The notes under the pieces are model-generated. The model did not search any database, had not been told where the DNA came from, and saw only the letters and a program-made list of their open reading frames with translations. A DNA stretch of 64,000 nucleotides from Kutzneria sp. CA-103260 (GTDB taxonomy: Bacteria; Actinomycetota; Actinomycetes; Mycobacteriales; Pseudonocardiaceae). Both the position numbers and the translations under genes were made by a program. Below, piece by piece: positions 12,845 to 21,707 of the stretch. Position 1 is the stretch's first letter; each line of letters begins with the position of its first letter. The DNA is taken from assembly GCF_018263855.1 (NCBI RefSeq), contig NZ_CP073318.1, forward strand, positions 1,054,001-1,118,000. The letters are read 5' to 3'.

Positions 12845-13631
12845 GATCAGCGATCTCGCGGACGGCCGCGGCGACGGCGCGGAAGTCCTTGCGCAGGATC
12901 GCCCCGTGGTTGCTCGCGACCTTCGCGCTGATCCGGATGTTGGGGTTGCGCCCGGTCACCGCCCCGAGGCTGGCCCGGATCCGTTCCTGCTCATCGCCCC
13001 TGCTGCCCAGCGACGTCCCCGAGGCGAGCACGTACCGGGTCGGGACGGTGATGTCGTCCAGCACCGGGCCGAGTTCGCGGGCGCTGGCGACCCGGCCGAT
13101 CTCGATGTTGCAGTCGCCCATCTGCACGGCGCTCATCCGCGGGGTCAGGCCGGTCGGCCGCAGCAGCGGCATGACCAGGTTCAATCGCTTGAACAGCGCG
13201 CGGATCCGCTTCTCCATGGCCGCGTCCAGCCAGTCGAACGGCTGCGCGCCGTCGACCAGGACCGCGCCGAGGGCTCGATCCGGGTTCCGGCTGACCCAGT
13301 GCGCCGCGACGAACGCGCCGTAGGACCAGCCCACGACCAGCGGGCGCCGCACGCCCCGAGCCGCGAGCACGGCGTCGACGTCCCGGACGGCGGCCGCGAA
13401 GGAGTAGTCGGCCGAGCGCCCCGACTTCCGGCCGCGGGCCCGCTCGTCGTAGGTGATGTGCCGCCACCCCGGGCCCAGGTCGGCGATGACCCGCCGCCAG
13501 TAGCCCTGGGTGGCGAACTGGCCGTTGAGGTAGACCACGGGGATACCCGGGCCGCCGGTGTCGGTGACGGCCAGGGCGGTGTCGTCGACCGGCACCATAC
13601 CGGCCCATGTCGAGGTGGTGTTCGTTGTCAT
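12837..13631 (-). CDS. Alpha/beta hydrolase
   Basis: 264 residues of the alpha/beta hydrolase fold: HGG-like loop YLNGQFATQGYW, nucleophile elbow VVGWSYGAFVAAHW with Ser as the nucleophile, an Asp in VLVDGAQPFD and a C-terminal catalytic His in SNHGAILRKDF. The ATG at 13631 is chosen because family similarity begins just after it; the upstream open frame has no family features. It is coupled to the methyltransferase gene. Substrate unknown. Confidence 0.85.
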   Translation of the reverse strand: MTTNTTSTWAGMVPVDDTALAVTDTGGPGIPVVYLNGQFATQGYWRRVIADLGPGWRHITYDERARGRKSGRSADYSFAAAVRDVDAVLAARGVRRPLVVGWSYGAFVAAHWVSRNPDRALGAVLVDGAQPFDWLDAAMEKRIRALFKRLNLVMPLLRPTGLTPRMSAVQMGDCNIEIGRVASARELGPVLDDITVPTRYVLASGTSLGSRGDEQERIRASLGAVTGRNPNIRISAKVASNHGAILRKDFRAVAAAVREIADRD

Positions 13632-13683
13632 GCGGCCACTGTCGGCGTCGGGGCTGACACCGCCCTGACAGCGGCCTGACACG

Positions 13684-15147
13684 CTAGACGGCAACCTCCT
13701 CGGCGCGCTCCTGGGCGTCGTCGAGCACGATGCGGCCGAGGATGGCGTAGGTGTCGGGGCGGAAGCGCTTGAGCGCCAACGCACCGACGATGCCTGTCAC
13801 GAACAGCCCGGCCACGATCCAGGGAATGGCGTGGAAGAACGGGGTCGAGGCGGCGGCGCCGGCGGCGGCCCCGAGGTTGTCGACGAGCAGCCAGACCACG
13901 GCGATCATGCCGATGCCGCCGAGCAGGGGAGCGGTGAAGGTCTTGAACCAGTGCCGGGATTCCCGGTGGTTGCGGGCGAAGTAGCCGATCACGGCGAACG
14001 AGCACAGGGTCTGCACGATCAGGATGGCCATGGTGCCGAGAATGGCCATCAGGGTGTACAGGCTCAGGTACGGGTCCTGGCCGGCCAGGCTGAACAGGGC
14101 GACGATCACCACGGCGATGACGGTCTGGGTGAAGGAGGCGACGTAGGGGGAGCCGTGCCGCGGATGCGTGCGGCCCAGCCGCTTCCAGATCAGGCCCTCC
14201 CGCCCGATGGCGTACATGTACCGGGCGGCGCACTGGTGGAAGGCCATGCCGCAGGCGAAGGAACCGGTGATGAGCAGCCACTGGAACAGCAGCACGGCCC
14301 AGTGCCCGACGAAGGTCTCGGTGGGGCCGAAGAAGAAGCCGAGCGGATCGGCGGCCGCGACCTGGACCGAGCGAGCCAGGCCGTTGCCGGCGATGGCCAT
14401 CCAGGACACGAAGATGTAGAAGATCCCCACCCCGACCACGGAGATCAGGGTGGCCCGCGGAATGGTCTTCTTCGGCTCCCGCGACTCCTCGCCGTACATG
14501 GCGGTCGACTCGAAGCCGACCCACGACCAGAAGGCGAAGAACAGCCCCAGGCCGGCGGCGGGACCGCCGAAGGCGTTGAGCGGATTGACGGGAGACAGGG
14601 GGATCCCGTCGGGTCCGCCCCCGCGCACGAGCACCGCGACGGCCATCAGGAACAGCATGCTGACCTCGGCGACCAGCATCACGCCGAGCAGCCGCGAGGT
14701 CAGGTGGATGTCGAAGTAGGACAGGATCGCGGTGGCGGCCAACATGATCGCGGCGAACAGCTGCCACGGCAGGTGCACGCCGAACTGGGCCAGCACGGTG
14801 CTCTGCGCGAAGTACGCGAAGATCCCCACGATCGAGGCCTCGAACACGATGTACGACATGACCGCGAGCAGGCCGCTGGCCAGGCCGATCACCCGGCCCA
14901 GGCCCTGCGACACGAAGCCGTAGAACGCGCCGGTGGCGGTGATGTGCTTGGTCATCGCCACGTAGCCGACGGAGAACACCGTCAGCACCACGGTGGCGAA
15001 CAGGTAGCCGGCCGGTGCGCCGATTCCGTTGCCGAAACCGACCGCGACCGGGACGTTGCCGGTCATCGCGGTGATCGGGGCGGCCGTGGCGATCGCCATG
15101 AACACCACCCCGACCACACCCACTGAGTTGGCCCTGAGGCGATCCAT
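13684..15147 (-). CDS. APC family amino acid/polyamine permease
   Basis: 487 residues with about 12 membrane helices and the APC signature region GFESTAMYGEESREPKKTIPRAT after helix 6. The N-terminus (VGVVGVVFMAIATAAPITAM) is the first helix of putrescine/amino acid importers. Its ATG overlaps the stop of the class III aminotransferase by one base, so uptake and transamination of one substrate are likely coupled. A polyamine such as putrescine is the best inference. Confidence 0.85.
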   Translation of the reverse strand: MDRLRANSVGVVGVVFMAIATAAPITAMTGNVPVAVGFGNGIGAPAGYLFATVVLTVFSVGYVAMTKHITATGAFYGFVSQGLGRVIGLASGLLAVMSYIVFEASIVGIFAYFAQSTVLAQFGVHLPWQLFAAIMLAATAILSYFDIHLTSRLLGVMLVAEVSMLFLMAVAVLVRGGGPDGIPLSPVNPLNAFGGPAAGLGLFFAFWSWVGFESTAMYGEESREPKKTIPRATLISVVGVGIFYIFVSWMAIAGNGLARSVQVAAADPLGFFFGPTETFVGHWAVLLFQWLLITGSFACGMAFHQCAARYMYAIGREGLIWKRLGRTHPRHGSPYVASFTQTVIAVVIVALFSLAGQDPYLSLYTLMAILGTMAILIVQTLCSFAVIGYFARNHRESRHWFKTFTAPLLGGIGMIAVVWLLVDNLGAAAGAAASTPFFHAIPWIVAGLFVTGIVGALALKRFRPDTYAILGRIVLDDAQERAEEVAV

Positions 15148-16523
15148 CAGAGGAGCTGCCACGCTTTCTCGAGGCTGACGCGGAGAATCTGTTCCATCTC
15201 GTCGAAGTGCGACTGGTCGCAGATCAGCGGCGGCGACAGCTGCACGACGGGCTCGGCGCGGTCGTCGGCCCGGCAGTACAGGCCGTTGTCGAACAGGGCG
15301 GTGGACAGGTAGCCGCGCAGCACCCGCTCCGACTCCTCGGCGGTGAAGGTCAGCTTGGTGTCCTTGTCCTTGACCAGCTCGATGCCGTAGAAGAAGCCGG
15401 CCCCGCGGACGTCGCCGACGATCGGCAGGTCCCGCAGCTTGTCCAAAGTGGACCGGAAGGCGGCCTCGTTGGCCTGCACGTGGCCGTAGATGCCCTCGTT
15501 CTCGATGATGTCGAGGTTGGCCATCGCCACCGCGCAGGACACCGGGTGCCCGCCGTAGGTCGAGCCGTGCATGAAGATGTTGTGGCCCTGCAGGAACGGC
15601 TCCATCAGCCGGTCGCTGGCCAGCACCGCGCCCAGCGGCGCGTAGCCGGAGGTCAGTCCCTTCGCGACAGTGATCATGTCCGGCTGGTAGCCGTAGCGAT
15701 TGGCCCCGAAGTCGTGGCCCAGCCGGCCGAACGCGCAGATCACCTCGTCGGACACGAGTAAGACGTCGTAGGTGTCGCAGATCTCCCGCACCCGCTGCCA
15801 GTACCCGGGCGGCGGCGGGAAGCAGCCGCCGGTGTTCTGCAGCGGCTCCAGGAACACCGCGGCGACGGTGTCCGCGCCCTCCATCAGGATGGCCTGCTCG
15901 ATCTGGTCGGCCGCCCACCGTCCAAACGCGACAAGGTCGTCGCCGTGCTCGGGGGCCCGGTAGAAGTTGGTGTTGGGCACCTTGATGGCGCTGGGCACCA
16001 ACGGCTCGAAGTCGGCCTTGGCGCCGGGGATGCCGGTGATCGACAGCGCCCCCTGCGAGGTGCCGTGGTAGGCCATCGACCGGCTGATCACCTTGTGCTT
16101 GGTGGGCTTGCCGGTGAGCTTGAAGTACTGCTTGGCCAGCTTCCACGCGGTCTCGACGGATTCGCCGCCGCTGACCGTGAAGAACACGCGGTTGAGGTCG
16201 CCGGGGGCCTGGGTGGCCAGCCGCTCGCCCAGTTGGACCGCGGCCGGGTGGGCGGCCGACCAGAGCGGGAAGTACGCCAGCTTGCGGGTCTGCTCGGCGG
16301 CGGCCTGGGCCAGCTCCTCGCGGCCGTGGCCGACCTGCACCGCGAACAGGCCGGCGAGGCCGTCGAGATAGCGCTTGCCATTGGTGTCGTAGACGTAGAC
16401 GCCCTCGCCGCGCTCGATGACCGGGATGTCGGTCTCGGTGTACGCGGAGTGGCGGGCGAAGTGCAGCCACAGGTGGTCGCGGGCGGAGGCGGGGAGGTCG
16501 GCGCTCCCGGGGCTGACAGTCAT
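15147..16523 (-). CDS. Class III PLP aminotransferase (putrescine/omega-amino acid:pyruvate type)
   Basis: 458 residues. Class III features: YDTNGKRYLDGLAGLFAVQVGHGR at the start (quoted in parts), the cofactor motif GGESVETAWKLAKQY, a DEVICAFGRLG segment and the PLP lysine in ITVAKGLTSGYAPLGA. The family includes putrescine-pyruvate and omega-amino acid-pyruvate transaminases. The ATG at 16523 follows a GGTGAGGAC ribosome site and is preferred over a TTG 27 bases upstream. With the aldehyde dehydrogenase at 18694 and APC permeases around it, a route diamine to aminoaldehyde to amino acid is likely. Putrescine to 4-aminobutanal is the leading guess, not proven. Confidence 0.85.
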   Translation of the reverse strand: MTVSPGSADLPASARDHLWLHFARHSAYTETDIPVIERGEGVYVYDTNGKRYLDGLAGLFAVQVGHGREELAQAAAEQTRKLAYFPLWSAAHPAAVQLGERLATQAPGDLNRVFFTVSGGESVETAWKLAKQYFKLTGKPTKHKVISRSMAYHGTSQGALSITGIPGAKADFEPLVPSAIKVPNTNFYRAPEHGDDLVAFGRWAADQIEQAILMEGADTVAAVFLEPLQNTGGCFPPPPGYWQRVREICDTYDVLLVSDEVICAFGRLGHDFGANRYGYQPDMITVAKGLTSGYAPLGAVLASDRLMEPFLQGHNIFMHGSTYGGHPVSCAVAMANLDIIENEGIYGHVQANEAAFRSTLDKLRDLPIVGDVRGAGFFYGIELVKDKDTKLTFTAEESERVLRGYLSTALFDNGLYCRADDRAEPVVQLSPPLICDQSHFDEMEQILRVSLEKAWQLL

Positions 16524-16566
16524 GGCGTCCTCACCGATTTCGTCGTCCAAGTGGCTCTCGACTACG

Positions 16567-16595
16567 TTTATCGCACATCGGCAAGGTCAATACAA
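16567..16595 (-). promoter_or_regulatory. Candidate promoter of the aminotransferase-permease operon
   Basis: On the minus strand TTGTAT (16595-16590) is followed after 17 bp by GATAAA (16572-16567), 44 bp before the aminotransferase ATG. The spacing and the local AT-rich run support a sigma-70-type promoter. Confidence 0.4.
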
Positions 16596-16610
16596 GGGAT
16601 TCCGCAGGTC

Positions 16611-17072
16611 TTAGCGGGTGCCCCACTGGTAGGACTGCTTGTGCAGCCGCAAGTAGGGCATGGTTTCCACGTCCCGCACGCCCTCGACCGTGCGGATCCG
16701 GTTGGACATCAGGTCCAGCAGGTCGGCGTCGTCCTCGCAGACCGCCTCGCAGAGGATGTCGAAGCGGCCGGCGCAGACCACCACGTAGTCGATCTCCGGC
16801 ATGGCCGCCAGCGCGTCGGCCACCGGCTCGATCGGGCCGCTCACCTTCAGCCCGAGCATGGCCTGCCGGAACAGCCCCACCTGCATGGGGTCGGTGACCG
16901 CGACGATCTGCATCACGCCGGTCTGCACCAGCTTGGCCACCCGCTGCCGGACCGCCGCCTCGGACAGGCCCACGGCCTTGCCGATGGCCGCGTACGGACG
17001 CCGGCCGTCCTCCTGGAGCTGTTCGATGATCAGTTTCGACGCCTCGTCCAGAGGCTCCGTGTTCCTGCGCAC
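16611..17072 (-). CDS. Lrp/AsnC family transcriptional regulator
   Basis: 153 residues: AsnC-type helix-turn-helix at about 5-60 (ASKLIIEQLQEDGRRPYAAI, then AVGLSEAAVRQRVAKLV) and a ligand-binding RAM domain with the conserved GRFDILCEAVCED strand. The GTG at 17072 is chosen because homology starts there and it lies 7 bp after the permease stop. It is flanked on both sides by amine catabolism genes and is the likely local regulator. A GCAAC/GTTGC inverted repeat at 18610 is a possible target. Confidence 0.88.
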   Translation of the reverse strand: MRRNTEPLDEASKLIIEQLQEDGRRPYAAIGKAVGLSEAAVRQRVAKLVQTGVMQIVAVTDPMQVGLFRQAMLGLKVSGPIEPVADALAAMPEIDYVVVCAGRFDILCEAVCEDDADLLDLMSNRIRTVEGVRDVETMPYLRLHKQSYQWGTR

Positions 17073-17079
17073 CGGCGCA

Positions 17080-18510
17080 TCATCGCAGGTCTCCACCGGT
17101 TGGCACGGCAGCGGTGACCGTGTCCGCCGCCGCGTTGACCCGGTGGAAGTAGGTGGAACCCTTGCGCCAAGCGACAACCATCGGCACCACGCCCACCGCG
17201 AGCAGACCCAGCCCGATCCCGTTGACCACGGCGTCGTTGGAGCCGATGGCCTGCACGAACATCCACAGCAGGAACGCGGCGCCCAGCCCCGGCCACAGCC
17301 CGATCAGCACGAAGTTGCGCACGCTCTTGAACAGTTCGGCCCGGTGCGACACCACCACGGCGACGCCGGCCAGGCCGTAGTAGAAGGCGATCTGCAGGCC
17401 GATGGCGCTGATCGCGGCGGACAGGATCTCGCCCACCGAGCCGAGGAAGTTGGCCGCCACGAACAGGATCACCGACACCACGGCGACCACGACAGTGGCC
17501 AGCGTGGGGGTGCGCCAGCGCAGGTGGGTGCGGCCGAAGGCGCGCGGCAGCGTGCCGTCGCGGCCCATCGCGAACATCGTCCTGGTGACCTGGATCAGTG
17601 TGGTCTCCAGGGTGGCGATGGTGGACAGCACGACCGCGATGGACAGGATCTTGCCGCCCGGGCCGGGCCAGATCGCCTGGCCGAGCAGGTCCAGCAGGTT
17701 GCCGCTGCTGCCGGCGATGGTGTCGGCCGACAGCAGCAGGTTGACCAGCACGGTGAAGCACAGGAACAGGCCGAACACGATCACCACGCCGACGATGCCG
17801 CCGAGCCCGGCGGCCCGGCGGGCCGACTTCGTCTCCTCGTTCAGGTTGGCCGACACGTCCCAGCCCCAGTAGTAGAACGCGGCGACCAGCGCGGCCCCGG
17901 CGAAGCCGCCCATGCCGTCGAAGTGCGAGAAACCCAGCCAGGACCAGTCGAAGTGCTCGACGGCGATGCCCGGCGCGCGGACCAGGCCGACCACCAGGAA
18001 CACCACGAGGATCGCCACCTCGATGCCGGACATGATCCACTGCGCCCGGGCCGTGACGTGCGCGCCGAGGTAGACCACCAGGGCCATGGCCGCGAACCAG
18101 ACCGCGCCGACCAGTGTCACCAGCGCCGTGTTCGACGCCAGGCCCGGGTCGAACAGCGACAGCGTGAGCGAGCCGGCCGGGATCGCGCCGGCCACCATGA
18201 ACAGCGTGGCCGAGACGATCAGCGCCCAGCCGGACAGGTAGCCGAGCACCGGATGTAAGGCGCGGCCGACCCAGGCGTAGCTGGCGCCGGCGTTGACCTC
18301 GGTGCGGCCGAGGTGGCTGAACGCCCAGGCGATGCCGAGCATCGGGAGCCCGCACCAGAGCAGCGCCGCCGGACTGCCCAGCCCCGCGACCGCGACCAGG
18401 GCCGCGGTGCTCGCGCCGATCGAGTAGGCGGGCGCGCTGCCCGCGACGGCCATCATGGCGGTGTCGGCCGCCCCGAGCACGTTGGCCCGGAGGGTGTGCT
18501 GCTCGGACAT
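17080..18510 (-). CDS. APC family amino acid/amine permease
   Basis: 476 residues, about 12 helices, with an APC N-terminal motif (NVLGAADTAMMAVAGSAPAYS) and a conserved intracellular loop (GWDVSANLNEETKSARRAAG). A GGAGGCGCCC ribosome site supports the ATG at 18510 over an upstream one. It is divergent from the aldehyde dehydrogenase gene and followed closely by the Lrp gene. The substrate is inferred to be an amine or amino acid of the same pathway; two APC permeases in one locus may differ in substrate. Confidence 0.85.
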   Translation of the reverse strand: MSEQHTLRANVLGAADTAMMAVAGSAPAYSIGASTAALVAVAGLGSPAALLWCGLPMLGIAWAFSHLGRTEVNAGASYAWVGRALHPVLGYLSGWALIVSATLFMVAGAIPAGSLTLSLFDPGLASNTALVTLVGAVWFAAMALVVYLGAHVTARAQWIMSGIEVAILVVFLVVGLVRAPGIAVEHFDWSWLGFSHFDGMGGFAGAALVAAFYYWGWDVSANLNEETKSARRAAGLGGIVGVVIVFGLFLCFTVLVNLLLSADTIAGSSGNLLDLLGQAIWPGPGGKILSIAVVLSTIATLETTLIQVTRTMFAMGRDGTLPRAFGRTHLRWRTPTLATVVVAVVSVILFVAANFLGSVGEILSAAISAIGLQIAFYYGLAGVAVVVSHRAELFKSVRNFVLIGLWPGLGAAFLLWMFVQAIGSNDAVVNGIGLGLLAVGVVPMVVAWRKGSTYFHRVNAAADTVTAAVPTGGDLR

Positions 18511-18609
18511 GGGCGCCTCCACAGGGTCCGCGGGTGACAGGGGCCACACCCGTGCGGTGTAGTGAAGGCGCTCGTGCTTGCGAAGTCAATGGTTCGGGCG
18601 ACTGAAACA

Positions 18610-18630
18610 GCAACTTAATCGACCGGTTGC
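18610..18630. promoter_or_regulatory. Inverted repeat in the permease/aldehyde dehydrogenase divergent region
   Basis: GCAAC at 18610-18614 and GTTGC at 18626-18630 form perfect 5-bp arms with an 11-bp, AT-containing spacer, 64 bp before the dehydrogenase start. A short dyad of this kind between divergent genes suits the nearby Lrp protein (inference). Confidence 0.35.
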
Positions 18631-18693
18631 AATTGATACCGTCGCGCGAGAGCATGGTTTACGACTAAATCCGTGTCCGGAAGGATCCGTTCG

Positions 18694-20124
18694 GTGGCCG
18701 ACAAGACCGTCTTCAGCAATCTCGTCAACGGCGAGCGCGTCGGTGCGGCCGACGGGCGCACCCTGGACGTCGTCGATCCGGTGACCGGCGAGGCGTACGC
18801 GACCTCGCCGCTGTCCGGCCCGGCTGACGTGGACGCCGCCGTCGCCGCCGCCAGTGCCGCCTTCGAGTCGTGGCGCGACACCACGCCGGCGCAGCGCCAG
18901 TTGGCCCTGCTCAAGATCGCCGACGCTATCGAGGCCCGCGCCGACGAGTTCGTGCGGGTCGAGTCGGCCGACACCGGCAAGCCGCTGGCCGTCACCGAGA
19001 CCGACGAGATCCCGCCGTGCGTGGACCAGTTGCGCTTCTTCGCCGGTGCCGCGCGGGTGCTGGAGGGGCGGTCGGCGGGGGAGTACATGCCCGGGCACAC
19101 CTCGTACGTGCGGCGCGAGCCGGTCGGCGTGTGCGCGCAGGTGACGCCGTGGAACTACCCGCTGATGATGGCCGTCTGGAAGATCGCCCCCGCGCTGGCC
19201 GCCGGCAACACCGTGGTGCTGAAGCCGTCCGACACCACACCGGCGTCCACGACCCTGCTGGCCGAGGTGTGCGCCGAGTTCCTGCCACCGGGCGTGTTCA
19301 ACGTCGTCTGCGGCGACCGGGACACTGGCCGGGCCCTGGTGTCGCACGACCGTCCGGACATGGTGTCGATCACCGGTTCGGTGCGGGCCGGCATGGAGGT
19401 CGCCGCCGCGGCTGCCCAGGATTTGAAGCGGACTCATCTGGAGCTGGGCGGCAAGGCCCCGGTCGTGGTCTTCGAGGACGCCGACCTGGCCGCCGCCGCG
19501 GCCGGCATCGCCGCCGCCGGCTACTTCAACGCCGGGCAGGACTGCACCGCCGCCACCCGCGTGATCGTCGCCGCCTCGGTGTACGAGGAATTCGCGGCTT
19601 TGCTGGCCGCCGAGGCGCGGGGGATCAGGACCGGCGCGCCCAGCGAGGACGTCTTCTACGGCCCGCTCAACAACGCCTCCCAGTTGGAGCGGGTCGCCGG
19701 CTTCATCGAGCGGCTGCCCTCGCACGCCGCCGTGCTGGCCGGCGGTTCCGTGGTCGGCGACCGTGGCTACTTCTACGCCCCCACCGTGGTTTCCGGCCTG
19801 CGCCAGGACGACGAGATCATCCAGAACGAGGTGTTCGGCCCGGTGGTCACCGTGCAGTCGTTCGGGGACGAGGCCGAGGCGGTCGCGATGGCCAACGGCG
19901 TCAAGTACGGCCTGGCCTCCAGCGTCTGGACCCGCGACCACGGCCGGGCCATGCGGCTGGCCAAGCGCCTCGACTTCGGCTGCGTGTGGATCAACACCCA
20001 CATCCCCATCGTCGCCGAGATGCCGCACGGCGGCTTCAAGCACTCCGGCCACGGCAAGGACCTGTCCACGTACGGCCTGGAGGACTACACCCGCATCAAG
20101 CACGTCATGTCCGCCTTCGAGTAG
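18694..20124 (+). CDS. Aldehyde dehydrogenase, gamma-aminobutyraldehyde type
   Basis: 476-residue NAD(P)-dependent aldehyde dehydrogenase. [20 protein letters not shown], the catalytic Glu in LELGGKAPV and the nucleophilic Cys in NAGQDCTAATR are present. The C-terminal GGFKHSGHGKDLSTYGLEDY is the pattern of aminobutyraldehyde dehydrogenases (YdcW/PatD group). The GTG at 18694 has a GGAAGG ribosome site at good spacing; an upstream GTG at 18673 does not. With the class III transaminase on the other side of the Lrp gene it would oxidise an omega-aminoaldehyde. A betaine aldehyde role is less likely because betB is present. Confidence 0.85.
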   Translation: MADKTVFSNLVNGERVGAADGRTLDVVDPVTGEAYATSPLSGPADVDAAVAAASAAFESWRDTTPAQRQLALLKIADAIEARADEFVRVESADTGKPLAVTETDEIPPCVDQLRFFAGAARVLEGRSAGEYMPGHTSYVRREPVGVCAQVTPWNYPLMMAVWKIAPALAAGNTVVLKPSDTTPASTTLLAEVCAEFLPPGVFNVVCGDRDTGRALVSHDRPDMVSITGSVRAGMEVAAAAAQDLKRTHLELGGKAPVVVFEDADLAAAAAGIAAAGYFNAGQDCTAATRVIVAASVYEEFAALLAAEARGIRTGAPSEDVFYGPLNNASQLERVAGFIERLPSHAAVLAGGSVVGDRGYFYAPTVVSGLRQDDEIIQNEVFGPVVTVQSFGDEAEAVAMANGVKYGLASSVWTRDHGRAMRLAKRLDFGCVWINTHIPIVAEMPHGGFKHSGHGKDLSTYGLEDYTRIKHVMSAFE

Positions 20125-20129
20125 AACCC

Positions 20130-20213
20130 CGCGAGTCCCGCTCTCGGGCACATGAAACACAGGTTCGGGCATCTCGGAACTGGTGTTTCAGTTGCCTGTC
20201 AGCGGGACTCGCG
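20130..20213. repeat. Dispersed palindromic repeat, family A copy 2
   Basis: Arms CGCGAGTCCCGCTCTCGGGC and GCGGGACTCGCG flank inner arms TGAAACACAGGTTC and GAACTGGTGTTTCA. It starts 5 bp after the aldehyde dehydrogenase stop, and the right arm supplies the last codons and stop of the convergent marR gene. Confidence 0.9.
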
Positions 20214-20669
20214 GTCCAGGGCGACCAGGGCCTGGAGGAGGCCGCCGCCGGGGAGGCCTTGCTCGCCGAACAGGCGGCGCTGCACGTCGATCACCAGCGG
20301 CAGCGCCTCTCGGAGGACCTTGAGGCCGGCGGCGGTGACCTGCACGCACTTGGCCCGCACATCGGCCGGGTTGGGGGTGCGGGTGACGAATCCCTTGCCC
20401 TCCAAGGCCTTCAGCATGTGCGACAGCTGCATCGGCTGGATGTCGCCGTGCTCGGCCAGGGTGGCCTGGGCGACGGGCTCGCCGGACTGACCGAGCCAGG
20501 CCGCCATGGTCAGTGTCATGAACTGGAGCTGGGTGAGGTCGAGCGGGGCGAGCGCGCGGTCGGCCTCCCGCTGGTAGCGGTGGACGAGGCGCCACAGCAC
20601 GAAGCCGACGGCGTTCTCCGGCGCGCCGAGGGACACGTCCGCGAACAGCTGCCTGGCCTCGATGCTCAT
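20199..20669 (-). CDS. MarR family transcriptional regulator
   Basis: 156 residues with a MarR winged helix-turn-helix (QATLAEHGDIQPMQLSHMLK and a wing KGFVTRTPNPADVRAKCVQVT). It is divergent from the periplasmic-binding-like gene at 20728, with 58 bp between starts that contain a perfect 7-bp-arm palindrome. That pair is probably repressor and target. Its last residues DRESR and stop codon lie within a family A repeat, so the repeat seems to have replaced the original 3' end. The start follows only a weak GGTGG site. Confidence 0.87.
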   Translation of the reverse strand: MSIEARQLFADVSLGAPENAVGFVLWRLVHRYQREADRALAPLDLTQLQFMTLTMAAWLGQSGEPVAQATLAEHGDIQPMQLSHMLKALEGKGFVTRTPNPADVRAKCVQVTAAGLKVLREALPLVIDVQRRLFGEQGLPGGGLLQALVALDRESR

Positions 20670-20711
20670 GCCACCGGATCGTACCGGCGCTTGCGCCTCG
20701 TCCGCGTCGAC

Positions 20712-20727
20712 ACTAAAGTCCTTTAGT
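20712..20727. promoter_or_regulatory. Palindromic operator candidate abutting the start codon at 20728
   Basis: ACTAAAG and CTTTAGT, perfect 7-bp arms with a 2-bp centre, end one base before the ATG at 20728. AT-rich dyads of this size are typical MarR sites. It lies in the divergent region of marR and its likely target. Confidence 0.6.
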
Positions 20728-21699
20728 ATGAATCTGAGCATCGGTTGCATGGAGTACGACCGCACCCGGGCGCTGTTCGACGGCAGCGTGCGCATCGAGG
20801 GTGTCGACGCCACGTTCGAAAGCGGACGACTGGCCTCGGACGTGTTCGAGCGTATGGTTCGAGACCAGGCTTTCGACGTCGCCGAACTGGGCCTGACCTT
20901 CTATCTGCGCACCCTGGCCCAGCCCGATCCGCCGTTCGTCGCGATTCCCGTGTTCCCGGCCCGCCAGTTCCGGCACGCGGCGATATTCGTCAACACCGCG
21001 AGCGGCATCGAACGACCCCGGGACCTCGTCGGCAAGACCATCGGCGAATTCGGCACCTACGGCCACGATGTCGGCGTCACTGCCAAGGGCCTGCTCGCCG
21101 ACGACTACGGCGTCACCCCTGACCAATGCCGATGGGTCATCGGCGGCGCCGACTTCCCCATGACCCCCTTCGACTTCGTGCCGCTCATCCACCCTGCCGA
21201 CGTCGACGTCTCACCCGCGCCGGCCGGCCGGGGCCTCAGCGCCATGCTCGAATCCGGCGAGATCGACGCCCTGATCTCCGCCCGGGTGCCCCAGTGTATC
21301 GTCGACGGCTCGCCCCGGGTTCGCCGGTTGTTCCCCGACTACGAGACCGTGGAACGCAACTACTATTCCCGCACCGGCATCTATCCCATCATGCACACCC
21401 TCGTCGTACGCCGAGACCTGGCACCTGATGTCATGCAGGCGGTCTACCGGGCATTCACCGAGGCCAAGGATGTCGCGCTGAATCGCTATCGTCACGGCTC
21501 TCTCGGTCAACACATGGACGTGATGGTTCCGTGGTTCACGCCACTGTGGGACCGCAACCATTTCCCGGACGACTTCTGGGCGTACGGCATCGACCCCAAT
21601 CGCGCGGCCATCGACAGCTTTCTCCGGCACTTCCACGAACAGGGCCTGTCGGAGCGGCGGCTCGCCGTCGACGAGATATTCGCCGACGGCGACTGGTGA
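20728..21699 (+). CDS. Periplasmic-binding-like protein related to 4,5-dihydroxyphthalate decarboxylase
   Basis: 323 residues of the type 2 periplasmic-binding fold. It has no signal peptide or lipobox, so it is cytoplasmic, as in the 4,5-dihydroxyphthalate decarboxylase family. Conserved segments include GCMEYDRTRALFDG, the FDVAELGLTFYLR strand, and PVFPARQFRHAAIFVN. It may be an aromatic-acid decarboxylase or a ligand-binding protein; substrate unknown and no other aromatic pathway genes are near. No ribosome site is visible before the ATG, which directly follows a palindrome, so the message may be leaderless. Control by the divergent MarR is likely. Confidence 0.75.
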   Translation: MNLSIGCMEYDRTRALFDGSVRIEGVDATFESGRLASDVFERMVRDQAFDVAELGLTFYLRTLAQPDPPFVAIPVFPARQFRHAAIFVNTASGIERPRDLVGKTIGEFGTYGHDVGVTAKGLLADDYGVTPDQCRWVIGGADFPMTPFDFVPLIHPADVDVSPAPAGRGLSAMLESGEIDALISARVPQCIVDGSPRVRRLFPDYETVERNYYSRTGIYPIMHTLVVRRDLAPDVMQAVYRAFTEAKDVALNRYRHGSLGQHMDVMVPWFTPLWDRNHFPDDFWAYGIDPNRAAIDSFLRHFHEQGLSERRLAVDEIFADGDW

Positions 21700-21707
21700 C
21701 GGGCCGG

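Noticed and set aside
15148..16470. Fusion of the APC permease at 13684 with an upstream open frame
   Set aside because: The upstream part is a shadow of the aminotransferase gene; permease homology begins at ATG 15147.
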